Of a stretch of 64,000 bases of DNA, positions 30,131 to 42,200 are shown one piece after another (the first letter of the stretch is position 1; the number at the start of each line of letters is the position of its first letter). The translations under genes and the position numbers were made by a program. Source of the DNA: Watersipora subatra. Its lineage: Eukaryota > Bryozoa > Gymnolaemata > Cheilostomatida > Watersiporidae. The DNA lies in NCBI RefSeq assembly GCF_963576615.1, contig NC_088714.1:42192072-42256071 (forward strand), in the 5' to 3' direction. The notes below the pieces were generated by a model. It did no database searches. It was given only the letters and a program-made list of their open reading frames with translations, and was not told the DNA's origin.

Positions 30131-30225
30131 TTGCATTCTCGTAGATCTATAATGATGTGCTGTCCTTCTCTTAACATTGTTCCTCTCTTTCATTTTACCT
30201 GCCATCACCAATTCCTCTCTTTCAT

Positions 30226-30308
30226 TCTACCTGGCATCACCTGCCATCACCTGCCATCACCTGCCATCACCTGCCATCACCTGCCATCACCTGCCATCAC
30301 CTGCCATC
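30226..30308. repeat. 10-bp repeat CCTGCCATCA, about 8 copies
   Basis: Near-perfect tandem CTGCCATCAC, preceded by two looser copies from about 30198. Confidence 0.93.
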
Positions 30309-30439
30309 ATCAATATCTTAAACTTTACTTTTCTAATTTTGAGCAAGTAAGTCCCTTTGTTTACATGCACTCATCTTTTTGTAGGTCACATTGCCTTTTA
30401 CTCGTGACCGGTGGATTGTTCTAAAACTTTCTATTAAGC

Positions 30440-30995
30440 TTGCGTGTGCTGGAGTGTGCTGGAATGTGCTGAAGTGTGCTGGAGTGTGCTGGAGTGTACT
30501 GGAGTGTGCTGGAATTCGCTGAAGTGTGCAGTTGTTTGCTGTAGTCCGCTGAAGTGTGCAGTAGTGTGATGAAGTGTGCAGTAGGTGTTGGAGTGTGCTG
30601 GAGTGTACTGCAGTGTTCTGGAGCCTGATGGAGTGTGCTGGAGTGTGCAGTAGTGTGCTGTAGTGTGCTGGAGTGTGCAGTAGTGTGCTGGAGTATGCTG
30701 GAGTGTGCTGGAATATGCAGTAGTGTGCTGTAGTGTGCTGGAGTGTGCTGGAGTGTGCTGGAGTGTGCTGGAGTGTGCAGTAGTGTGCTGGAGTGTGCTG
30801 GAGTGTGCAGTAGTGTGCTGTAGTGTGCTGGAGTGTGCAGTAGTGTGCTGGAGTATGCTGGAGTGTGCTGGAGTGTGCTGGAGTGTGCTGGAGTGTGCTG
30901 GAGTGTGCTGGAGTGTGCTGGAGTGTGCTGGAGTGTGCTGGAGTGTGCTGGAGTGTGCTGGAGTGTGCTTGAGTGTGCTGGAGTGTGCTGGAGTG
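30440..30995. repeat. 10-bp repeat GAGTGTGCTG, about 55 copies
   Basis: Tandem GAGTGTGCTG with GTAGTGTGCT and CAGTAGTGTG variants; the right half is nearly pure and the left half diverged. The long Thr/His/Ser and Cys/Val/Leu frames on the two strands are artefacts. Confidence 0.95.
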
Positions 30996-31087
30996 ATCGT
31001 TACCAAATAAATCCATCAAATTTTTTGGGCAGTCTCCAATTTGCTCAGCAATATCAGCTACATTTGAACGTTTGCTAAATTCCATAG

Positions 31088-31265
31088 CAAATGTTTTATA
31101 AATCAACATTTGCTATAGAGATGCACAGAATTTGATAATCTAGTTAATGAATATACAAGTAAACAACCAACTACCTGTATATATAATAATATATCCCTAT
31201 ACATAGTTTTATCTCTCAAGTTAAGCAAGAGCAAAAACATTATTTTTAAGGCTAACTATGAAGCA
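31088..31265. mobile_element. Dispersed repeat D, copy 1
   Basis: Starts AATGTTTTATAAATCAACAT; closely matches 38835-38998, including ATACATAGTTTTATCTC. Non-coding, family unknown. Confidence 0.65.
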
Positions 31266-31954
31266 CTCATTATTCAAATGTACTAGGTGGCTTCCATTCT
31301 AAACTGACAATTGGCCATAATAGTTGTTTTTTTTGTTGCAGCCAAAAATTTTCTACAGGACTCTTCTGATTTAACTGTCACAGTCAGTTGTTGCTGTTTA
31401 CAAAATTCCTACCTTCTCTGAGACGCTACTCCATAATATACTAAAACTAACTCAGTCTCTGAGTTACTCTTTAAATAAATAGAGGTCGGAACTTAGCTAT
31501 TGTCAGTTCCTATATTACCTGTTCAATCTTTCTGTGCTCAGTACCTGCATTTCAGTTTTCTTTAAATAAGAGAATCAATTTATCTTAAACCCTCAGCCTA
31601 TCTATTAGAATGGAGTCGGATGGTGTCTTTTCTTTTATGTATATGAATTATATCATTGGTAGTTGGCATATACTGTACATTTATCATACTTACTGTTCTT
31701 GTTAATTAATGCGGTACCTCATACAGTTTTTGTGTAGACATTAGACTAGTTTTTACAATATGTGGAACTGCCAAACACATGTCTGAAATTTGAGTATACG
31801 GACCTTTTATTTGCTATTTGCTTAACGCTCATCTTTTAACTGACAAATGATAAACCTCATGTCAATAGACATTCTAGGTCCAAAACAAAACTCAATGATC
31901 TGATGTGCTACTAGCTATTTTAATTTGAATCCGGTATCACCTTGGTGTATATTT

Positions 31955-32465
31955 TAGTCTCAGTCATAGGAGCAACTTGTATACTTTAGTCTGAGTCATA
32001 GTATCAACTTGTATACTTTAGTCTGAGTCATAGTAGCAAATTATATATTTTAGTCTGAGTTATAGTAGCAACTTGTATACTTTAGTCTGAGTCATAGTAG
32101 CAACTTGTATACTTTAGTCTGAGTCATAGTAGCAAATTATATATTTTAGTCTGAGTTATAGTAGCAACTTATATACTTTAGTCTGAGTCATTGTAACAAC
32201 TTATATACTTTAGTCTGAGTCATAGTAGCAACTTGTATACTTTAGTCTGAGTTATAGTAGCAAATTATATACTTTAGTCTGAGTTATAGTAGCAACTTAT
32301 ATACTTTAGTCTTAGTCATTGTAACAACTTATATACTTTAGTCTATGCCATAGTAGCAACTTGTATACTTTATTCTGAGTCATAGTATCAACTTGTATAC
32401 TTTAGTCTGAGTCATAGTATTAACTTGTATACTTTAGTTTGAGTTATAGTAGCAACTTGTATATT
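31955..32465. repeat. 32-bp minisatellite, about 16 copies
   Basis: Unit GTAGCAACTTGTATACTTTA plus GTCTGAGTCATA. It ends about 490 bases before the CELF TATA box. Confidence 0.92.
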
Positions 32466-32950
32466 TTTTGACTGTGTTTGATCAACAAAATTATTTTAAA
32501 CAATTTATGGCCCTTTTCTCCGAGTTGAATTATCTTTGTTTTTTACTATTGTGCTCATCAAGGCATAATTCTGTTGCTAAACCAAAAGATGTTTGTTTGA
32601 ACTCATAAAAATATTTTAGTTTCTATAAATTACATTCTGGGTCTTGAAATTAATGATTACTTCTAAAGCCGGGAGACACAAAACCGTGTTTTAGAAGTCA
32701 TTGTTTGGCTGCAGCTCTGTGCAATAGCGTTGAGCAACAGCCTTATACAACTGCTACAGGCCTGTACAGCAGGCAAGTGCAAGAGCTCCGTGCAGATGCA
32801 AGAGCCGTCCGTCTCTGGTTCACTCAAGGCCTGTGACAATTGAATCAATAAGCTTCATTTCCTGATTTGTTGTTAGCAAACGGAGGCTGGAGCAAAAGCC
32901 AACACTAGTGTAACACACTGCTATTGATAATTTTAAACGGCAGCCTGTCA

Positions 32951-32990
32951 TATATAAGAGGGAGTCAGAGAACCATAGGAGTCACTCTTG
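32951..32990 (+). promoter_or_regulatory. CELF upstream promoter (TATA box and initiator)
   Basis: TATATAAG at 32951-32958; initiator-like TCACTCT with its A at 32984, 33 bases downstream. The ATG at 33115 is about 130 bases further on. Confidence 0.6.
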
Positions 32991-33114
32991 CGCAGTCCTC
33001 CATTTTGTTTCACGTCTTGTATGTTTTGTGGTAGTCTGGTGACTTAGCAATTTTACTGTTTAGTTGTTAAAGTTCTCTTGTCACATCTACAAGAAAGTTG
33101 GCTGTTCCTCTATT

Positions 33115-33217
33115 ATGCAGTTACTTGGTCTGAATAATTCTGTGACCTCTGACCTTCCAGAAATGCAACAGAACAGTTTATTGACTGAAGGCCAGACAGA
33201 AGAGGCCTCTAATACTG
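33115..33217 (+). CDS. CELF: CELF exon 1 (upstream start)
   Basis: ATG at 33115, donor GTATGT at 33218, phase 1 out. Encodes [20 protein letters not shown] and an acidic tail. The frame is open upstream to 33064 but has no earlier ATG. Confidence 0.8.
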
Positions 33218-36200
33218 GTATGTATAATTTTATAAAACTTCTAGCTTTATATTTTTACTTGAATTATAACTTTAGAGATATTTCTTTCAACTTAAATTTA
33301 GTCTCACGATGTAATAATTTTGTAGCTTCTTACTCAAGTTTGATTATTTTTAGGAAGTTCCAACCTGCCAGTTACCAACTTTCGAATGTTACCACCAAAA
33401 GATCCTGATGCCATAAAACTTTTTGTTGGCCAAATACCTCGCAGTCTCTGGGAGAAAGACATAAGGCCCATGTTTGAGCGTTATGGAGACATTTATGAAT
33501 TCACCATCCTCAAAGACCGTCTTACAGGCATCCATAAAGGTAGACCTTCTTTCAGTATTCATAGCAAGTAAACAGTAATGTGTCTATAGAAGATTCTGTG
33601 AGCTGAAGATGCTTAGTGAATCATGTAAAATTGGGAGTTGCGAGAACACTACACCACTAAGACATGAAGGCAAACAAGCTGGTAGTAAATCTATGTCATG
33701 CATTGGATTAAATTTAGATGAACTTTTGATTAAAGCATGAGCTTTTTATCAACAGCTCTGAATATTCTATTCAGATCCTGTTTTTTGGCTATAGCAGCAG
33801 TATTTTTTATAAAGATATAAAGAAACTTTTCTCCCAAAATTTGGCTTTATTTTGAACACTCTAGAATATTTTCTAAGAAAAGCCTGCTATGAGTGCTGAT
33901 GCTGGATAAATTTGTCTCAAGACACGTAATTTTAAACATCATTTCATTACTAAAATAACATGTCGATGAACATGCCGATTTCTCTAACCAGTATAATTTC
34001 TATAGAACAGCAGAGAACTCAGTGTTAGCTCTATAGAGCAGTAGAGAACCCAGTGTAAGCTCTATAGAACAGTAGAGAACTCAGTGTTAGCTCTATAGAG
34101 CAGTAGAGAACCCAGTGTAAGCTCTATAGAACAGTAGAGAACTCAGTGTTAGCTCTATAGAGCAGTAGAGAACCCAGTGTAAGCTCTATAGAACAGTAGA
34201 GAACTCAGTGTTAGCTCTATAGAACAGTAGAGAACTCAGTGTAAGCTCTATAGAGCAGTGGAGAACCCAATGTATGATCTATTGAACAGTAGACAACTTA
34301 GTGTAAGATCTATAAAAGCATAAAAAACTCAGTGCATGCCCTATGAAACAGCAGAGAACTCAGTGTAAGCTTTATGGAACAGCAGAGAACTCAGTGTAAG
34401 ATCTATGGAACAGCAGAGAACAGGGTGTAAGCTTTATAGAACAGTAGAGAATGGGGTGTAGGCTTTATAGAACTGTAGAGAACTCACTGTAAGCTCTATA
34501 GAGCAGTAGAGAACTCAGTGTTAGCTCTATAGAGCAGTAGAGAACAGAGTGTAAGCTCTATGGAACAGTAGAGAACAGGGTGTAAGCTTTATAGAACAGT
34601 AGATAATGGAGTGCAAGCTTTATAGAACAGTAGAGAATGGGGTGTAGGTTTTATAGAACAGTAGAGAACTCACTGTAAACTCTATGGAACAGTAGAGAAC
34701 AGAGTGTAAGCTTTATAGAACAGTAGATAATGGAGTGCAAGCTTTATAGAACAGTAGAGAATGGGGTGTAGGTTTTATAGAACAGTAGAGAACTCACTGT
34801 AAACTCTATGGAACAGTAGAGAACAGAGTGTAAGCTCTATGGAACAGTAGAGAACAGAGTGTAAGCTTTATAGAACAGTAGATAATGGAGTGCAAGCTTT
34901 ATAGAACAGTAGAGAACTCAGTGTAAGCTCTATAGAGCAGTGGAGAACCCAATGTATGATCTATTGAACAGTAGACAACTTAGTGTAAGATCTATAAAAG
35001 CATAAAAAACTCAGTGCATGCCCTATGAAACAGCAGAGAACTCAGTGTAAGCTTTATGGAACAGCAGAGAACTCAGTGTAAGATCTATGGAACAGCAGAG
35101 AACAGGGTGTAAGCTTTATAGAACAGTAGAGAATGGGGTGTAGGCTTTATAGAACTGTAGAGAACTCACTGTAAGCTCTATAGAGCAGTAGAGAACTCAG
35201 TGTTAGCTCTATAGAGCAGTAGAGAACAGAGTGTAAGCTCTATGGAACAGTAGAGAACAGGGTGTAAGCTTTATAGAACAGTAGATAATGGAGTGCAAGC
35301 TTTATAGAACAGTAGAGAATGGGGTGTAGGTTTTATAGAACAGTAGAGAACTCACTGTAAACTCTATGGAACAGTAGAGAACAGAGTGTAAGCTTTATAG
35401 AACAGTAGATAATGGAGTGCAAGCTTTATAGAACAGTAGAGAATGGGGTGTAGGTTTTATAGAACAGTAGAGAACTCACTGTAAACTCTATGGAACAGTA
35501 GAGAACAGAGTGTAAGCTCTATGGAACAGTACAGAACAGAGTGTAAGCTTTATAGAACAGTAGATAATGGAGTGCAAGCTTTATAGAACAGTAGAGAATG
35601 GGGTGTAGGTTTTATAGAACAGTAGAGAACTCACTGTAAACTCTATGGAACAGTAGAGAACAGAGTGTAAGCTCTATGGAACAGTAGAGAACAGAGTGTA
35701 AGCTCTATAGAACAGTAGAGAACAGGGTGTAAGCTTTATAGAACAGTAGATAATGGAGTGCAAGCTTTATAGAACAGTAGAGAATGGGGTGTAGGTTTTA
35801 TAGAACAGTAGAGAACTCACTGTAAACTCTATGGAACAGTAGAGAACAGAGTGTAAGATCTATGGAACAGTAGAGAACAGGGTGTAAGCTTTATAGAACA
35901 GTAGATAATGGAGTGCAAGCTTTATAGAACAGTAGAGAATGGGGTGTAGGTTTTATAGAACAGTAGAGAACTCACTGTAAACTCTATGGAACAGTAGAGA
36001 ACAGAGTGTAAGCTCTATGGAACAGTAGAGAACAGAGTGTAAGCTTTATAGAACAGTAGAGAACAGGGTGTAAGCTTTATAGAACAGTAGATAATGGAGT
36101 GCAAGCTTCATAGAACAGTAGAGAATGGGATGTAAATAAATAAATGTATATATTATAATAGTATATAAATAATTATTATTGCAATAATTCTCACAAGCAA

Positions 36201-39200
36201 GCATTAACCATAATTCAACAGTTGAAAAACTAACTTTACACAACAAAACTTTTGTTTTTTGTAGGCTGTGCATTTCTCACCTACACAAAAAAGGAAAGCG
36301 CTATTTTAGCACAGGAGGCCCTACATGACAAGCAGGCCTTACCAGGGGTAGGTTCTGGTGCAATTCTGCATTTATTGTTTTAGCTTCTTCACTTTGATAA
36401 AATGTTTATAGAAATGGTCCAAAATAATTTTACTACGACTAATTTTTAGAAAAATTTTATTTGTAAGCACGAAATTCTAGTCTGTTAGCATCCATAGCTA
36501 AAGGCAGTTACAAACTTTTTTTTTATTTATAGCAGTAATAAGATAAACAACGGAGTAGGAATAATAATATACATAATAAAGTAGGATGCTATACGAGCAG
36601 TCTCGATATTTTGCTTTTTCAAGGATACGCCTATCTAAGTTTTTCAACAGACCAGCTAACTAAAGAACCAAGGCTAGATCTGCAAACTAAGGCTTACCCG
36701 TTGAACAAATTACAAATGATATACAAATTAAAGTTGGAATATCGCCTTGAAAACCTTTCTAGGCGAAAGTGAAATGAATTATAAATTTATTTTAAGCTCT
36801 TTTCATTAGTCGCTTATTTGGTCTGTCAAGACGCGATGAGCGATGTTATTACAAGAACAATTACTATAATTTGAAGCATTTAAACATATAATTATACGGT
36901 AGTGCGGGATAGAAAGCCTCGACTGTCTGGGCAATCAGAGAGCAATGATTACTCTTATAGATTTTCTAACTCCAAAGGCAACCTTCAATAGAGATATTGT
37001 TTTCTTTTCACTTTCCTAGCAGTTTCATTTCTTTTCATATAGAAAAAATTCATTAGAATCCCAAGCCTCTTTGAGCAAGCTTATTAAATTCTAACAAAGG
37101 AAAACGTAGGACTGAAGAGATCAGAGCACTGAGCTTGTGAGCATCGTCTTCCTTTCTTTTTCCTCTCCACTTTCCTGCTTGGCTTTCAACATGGCTTTCA
37201 ACATTAGACAAGCAAGCGATCTATTTCGGCTTGGAGTTATAGACACTGCTGTTAACTATGTTCTCTTCTCCAACCGCCTAAATCAATTTGTACCTTTACT
37301 GTATAATTGCAAGCTCCCTAGTGTGGGTGTGGTAGATGCTTTATGCTAGAACAAAAACTGTATATTACTCCAGAAAGCTATATATATATATATATAAATT
37401 GTTTCCTCACCCCGAATACACCGTATGGGTGGTAAATTCTGCTCTAACTCGGGTCTCCTACCAGAGACCTGGGAGTTTGAGCACTCGCCTCAAGATCTTA
37501 GCTGTTCCCAATAGCGCACTTTTCTGCAACTCACCTGAGTTGATTGCTGTTGGTATTTGGGCAAGCCACATTTTATGCGCAGGTGTTATTGCGCCCAGTG
37601 CCCCAATGACTACTGGGATTACAGTTGTTCTTACATTCCAGCATTTTTCAATTTCCTCTCCAAGAGGGAGATATTTCTCTACCTTTTCTTTTTCTTTGCT
37701 GGCTATATTGTAGTCATTGGGTACTGCTATATCTATTATAGAAGCCCTCTTGTTCTCCTTGTCTACCACCACTATATCTGGTTGGTATATATATAAATAT
37801 ATATAACCTTACAAAGTTAGTTTATATGTTACACTATAAAGTTAGTTTACATATTACTCTAAAGAGTTATATATATATATTATTTTATAAAGTTAGATTC
37901 TATATTACTCTTAAAAGTAAAAAGAAAAAGAGTTCAGCTAAAATTGATGCCAAATAAAAGGTAGCTATTGTTCTGACAAAGTCTAAAGATCAAAATAAGT
38001 GTTATGCTTTTCTAATGGTTGATTAATTTTTTAGATGTAACACTTATCACTATTCAGGTGGTGAAAGTTAAGAGAAGGTAGTATTTTTATTAGTTTATCC
38101 AAATTAAAATGAATAATGGTGGAGAATAATTAACAGATTCAGAATAACTCTCCATTCTGAGTCTGTTAATTCATTCTCCACAATTCTTAGATCACATTCT
38201 TAGATTATGGATTCCCAAGTAACTGGCTGGAATTCAGTTTTTTGCATCATTTGAGTTTTTGTAAAACCTTAATCATGAGTTTTTTAATACGTTCAGAAAA
38301 TTTCCTGCAATAAGTTCAGAAATAGTTGTGATTAACATTTACCGTTTAAAAAAACATGGCCCAGAAATAATTTTAGGTTCCTACTACATCAAATACAGAT
38401 ACATAATTTTATAGGAATATTTAAGTTCTATGCAGATGTCAGTTATGTTTTTGTGTTATTTTAGCTAAAAAAAACTTTAGCAAAACATCAGATTAGCTAA
38501 AAAATGACTCACTAATACACATATTTAATCATAGCGATGCATTCATGGCCTTATAAATCTGGCCGTATGTAGGGAGAAATTTGTGTTAATCTTTTGGTTA
38601 TGGCACAACTAACTTGCATTTCTCCAAAGGATGCAGCTTGTTACGTAACAGAACTTTTTACTAGTGTTTTGTTATAATGCATCAGTTGCCTGCAGTTAAC
38701 ATGTTTTTATATCTGTGATAATTCTATGCTGCCAGCATTAATTAGTTGTTTCAGCCCAAGCCTTGTCTCACACGCCTGAAATCTTTTTCATCTTTGCAAA
38801 TATATTGATTGCTAAAACACAAAGCCGTATAGTAATGTTTTATAAATCAACATTTGCTTTGCAGATGCACAGAATTTGACAACCAATTAATTAATATACA
38901 AGTAAAATACCAACTACATGTATATATAATAAGATACCTCTATACATAGTTTTATCTCCCAAGTTTGGCAAGAGAGAAAACGATATTTTCAAGGCTATTT
39001 CCAGTTTTTCCTAAGCTTCAATCGCTAAATCTGTAAAGACTTGATACTTTTCAGGTAGACAATTGTATCATCTCAAATAGGACTAGCCTCTACATTCTCT
39101 CTTCATTTGGTTAGACAAAGTATCAGACAAAGACAGTTCGACATTTCATTTTATGTATGTACCAGTATCGAGATCTACCGGTAGCTCACTATTCAAATCG

Positions 39201-42200
39201 AATATGCAAACTTGCACCAACTTGACGCTTTACATTATATGGAATTTTTTACATAATATGAAGCAAAATCTTTACATAATTTTTTCAAGCTCAGCAGATT
39301 TTTTGTTATAAGTTTACGCTACAGGTGCATCTACTGTAGTCGAACATTTCTGTATATACTATGACTTAATAACATCCACATGTAGAGGCGTGTTTTTCAT
39401 AAACAGAAATACAACTTATTCAAAAAGTGTTACCACCTTCATCAGTTCTTCTATCACCGTAATGATTCTAAAAAAGCCTGTTACGATGGCCTCACTCGCC
39501 GCTCTACTAGTTCAACTGTCAAGACTGCGTATCGTAGGGCACAACTCTAGCCTTTGATCCTTTGTTTGATGACTCAACTTAACATCAGTTGAAAACTTGA
39601 TCGAGTATTTCCTGAAATTCAGTACGATGTTTGTTATTCCTATTGGCTTTTACAAACAAGCAGAGAGGATGCAGGAATTGAAGAATCCCTTCAGCACACA
39701 GAAGCAGGGTGCTGGGTTACAAGCTGCGAGCTTTGTAGCACTCATTATGTTCTCGCCTGCGGATCAAACACCTTTTTCCATTATTAGTTTCGCCTTTCTG
39801 AAAGTGCTATTCAGATGAAGAGATGTTTTTGTTCAAATTCATCAATGGATAACATATAAACTTTTGTATCAGCTGGCTGCATGTTTTGCTATAAACTGTC
39901 ATATATTTTCAGTGTCCGTAATAGACAGTAGACATTTACAGCAAATATATGTAAACAAAGCAGCGTTTAGAGCTTTCTATAGACTCATCCATATTTTTTT
40001 TACTTTATTTTAAACATAGACAATATATTTCTTTCCACTACACACCTTGCTGTCTAGAAAAAACAAGCAAAAGAAATCAATTTAAATTGACATTGAAGGT
40101 GTACATTTCCCTTAACTTAACGTAAAATTACTATAATCCTGAATCCTAAACCAAGTAAAAGTGATAAGAAAAAAGAAAAGTTGTCAATACAAACCAGTAA
40201 TACTACAGTTATTCTACTGTCATTAAATTAAAAAATTATGTTTAGTTTTTTTTATTTCAACGCCTAAACAGGTGAGTTTTGGGACGATCTTGAAATGGAT
40301 TAGGCAATTTACTTGTATTGTACTGTTTATCTTACATAAAATCCCTATAACGTTAACGTTCTCAGAGTGGATTATTTACAATGTGGGAGTGTCTACTGTA
40401 ATTTATGTTTGAATCTTCTTTTCTTTGTTTTTCGTGCAATGGCACAAGCCTCAGGATAGCTTACAATATCAATGAACTATGGAAAATATTGCTAATTTTC
40501 ATGCCCAAATTTTCAATTACTTTTAAACAAAAAACATTCAAATTCGAACAACAAATAAAAGCGGACACACAGAAACCTTTGTCGTCATTGCCAAAAAAAG
40601 TAGTATGAGATTTAACCCAATAACATGTCAGCGCTAGTTTGTATTATACATGGTTAGACAACTCCGACTTGTCATCTCAGTTTCTGAAGAGATTTCTCTT
40701 TAGCATATGATGAAATAATTTGTTTCTCATAACGATCGAGCAGACAAATCTCATTTGAATGGCTCTAAATCTTTTACAGATGACTAGAAAGATGCAAGTA
40801 AAGCCCGCTGACACAGAGAGCAAAGAAGGTAGGCTTACAAATATAAACATGAAATTGTCCTCTCCTACACTCAGCAGTTTGACTGTTCCAATCAGAATGT
40901 ATGTATTAAAGTTTTAATAAATAGAATGGACAAGTAATTTAAAATAGGAGCAAGTAAGAAATGCTGAAATAGCTAACAGCTGATGCTTTTACAAGAGCTT
41001 ACTTAAAGTTGATGACAACAAGATCGGCTTTTCATTCATTTTCTCTTTTTCTGGATGACATTAAAATATAAATCCACACTTATCTGCAGGATATACTAAC
41101 TATATTAACAGCTATGTTGCAGTGGTTGTTGTATTAGGCATTGTAAACAATTTTTAAATGTTTTCCTTCCTGCCATCACTCCACCTGGCGTTTCCTGTCA
41201 CCTCCACCTGTCAGCCCTTGGTTGTTGGATGCGTGAAGAATATTATATTAAAAGCCTTGAAGTTTCTCCTTTGCATTAAAATAACTAGGTACTTCCAACT
41301 TTCTAGCTAGAAACTGCTACTTCAATGTAAAAAATTTCTCAAGTGTTAAAGTGTTAACACCTTGAAGCCTGGGCTGAGATGATGGCTCTGTAGTTTTACT
41401 TTGTATTTTTTGCACTTTCAGTATACATAGAATTAAATATTTTTAGTCCCTTTGTGCAAAGAGAGGTATTTCCATACAGTCCTAAATCTTCAAGTCAATT
41501 TGACAATTAGTTCTTGAATTATCATAAAAATAATGACAGCACTTCTAACCGACCGAGAAATAAAAATGGATGCTGACAGAACATTAGTTTCTAATGACAG
41601 ACTGATTGAAATTCTTGGTAATTAAGGATAAAAAATAAACAAAGCTAGAAAGCTTCTTCTCCTTGGCAACAAGAGCTTTACGTCAAAACCATTTGTTTTT
41701 ATATTAATAAAAAAATACATCCACTCTATCAAGCTCAGTGTACATCAACCATTAGGTTTCTTCAGTTACCTCTGAAATGCCACATCTTTGAAAGAGTGTG
41801 AAAAAAAATTATATACTTTAGTTGATTTCAGTTTTTTTATTATGTTCTACAAGCTCGGAGCTCTAGTATAATATTCAGTTCAGAAGGAGTTGTGCTATCC
41901 TAAATGCTTTCGCAATCGATTGAAGGTTGTTAATACTGTCTAGGATCAGGGGACCTGCTTGTACATACAAGGTTAGACTTCATAATGTTACTTATGATTG
42001 TCTGCTGTGTTTAATAGTCAATGTAAATATATAAAAATGTTTCCTAGCTCCGATTATCTACATGTAAGTAATTGGTAATGTTTATTCAAGTCGAGGTTTC
42101 CTACCAGAATCTCACCACTAGATCTTAGCTGTTTCTAATAGCACGGTTTTCTCCAACTCACTTGTTTCGACTGTTGCCAGTATTTGAGCAAGGCTCATTT

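Larger units (their letters stand above)
36348..40779. other. CELF intron 3
   Basis: 4.4 kb without exons. Contains an antisense retroelement endonuclease fragment (37455-37790), an imperfect 27-bp hairpin (38119-38181), dispersed repeat D (38835-38998) and part of the composite element body (39050-39200). The remainder is AT-rich single-copy sequence. Confidence 0.6.

Noticed and set aside
30333..31109. Thr/His/Ser repeat frames
   Set aside because: Produced by the 10-bp GAGTGTGCTG array; both strands are open.
39597..39818. 73-codon + frame ([15 protein letters not shown]...)
   Set aside because: No similarity recognised, no splice sites, AT-rich intron; probably chance.
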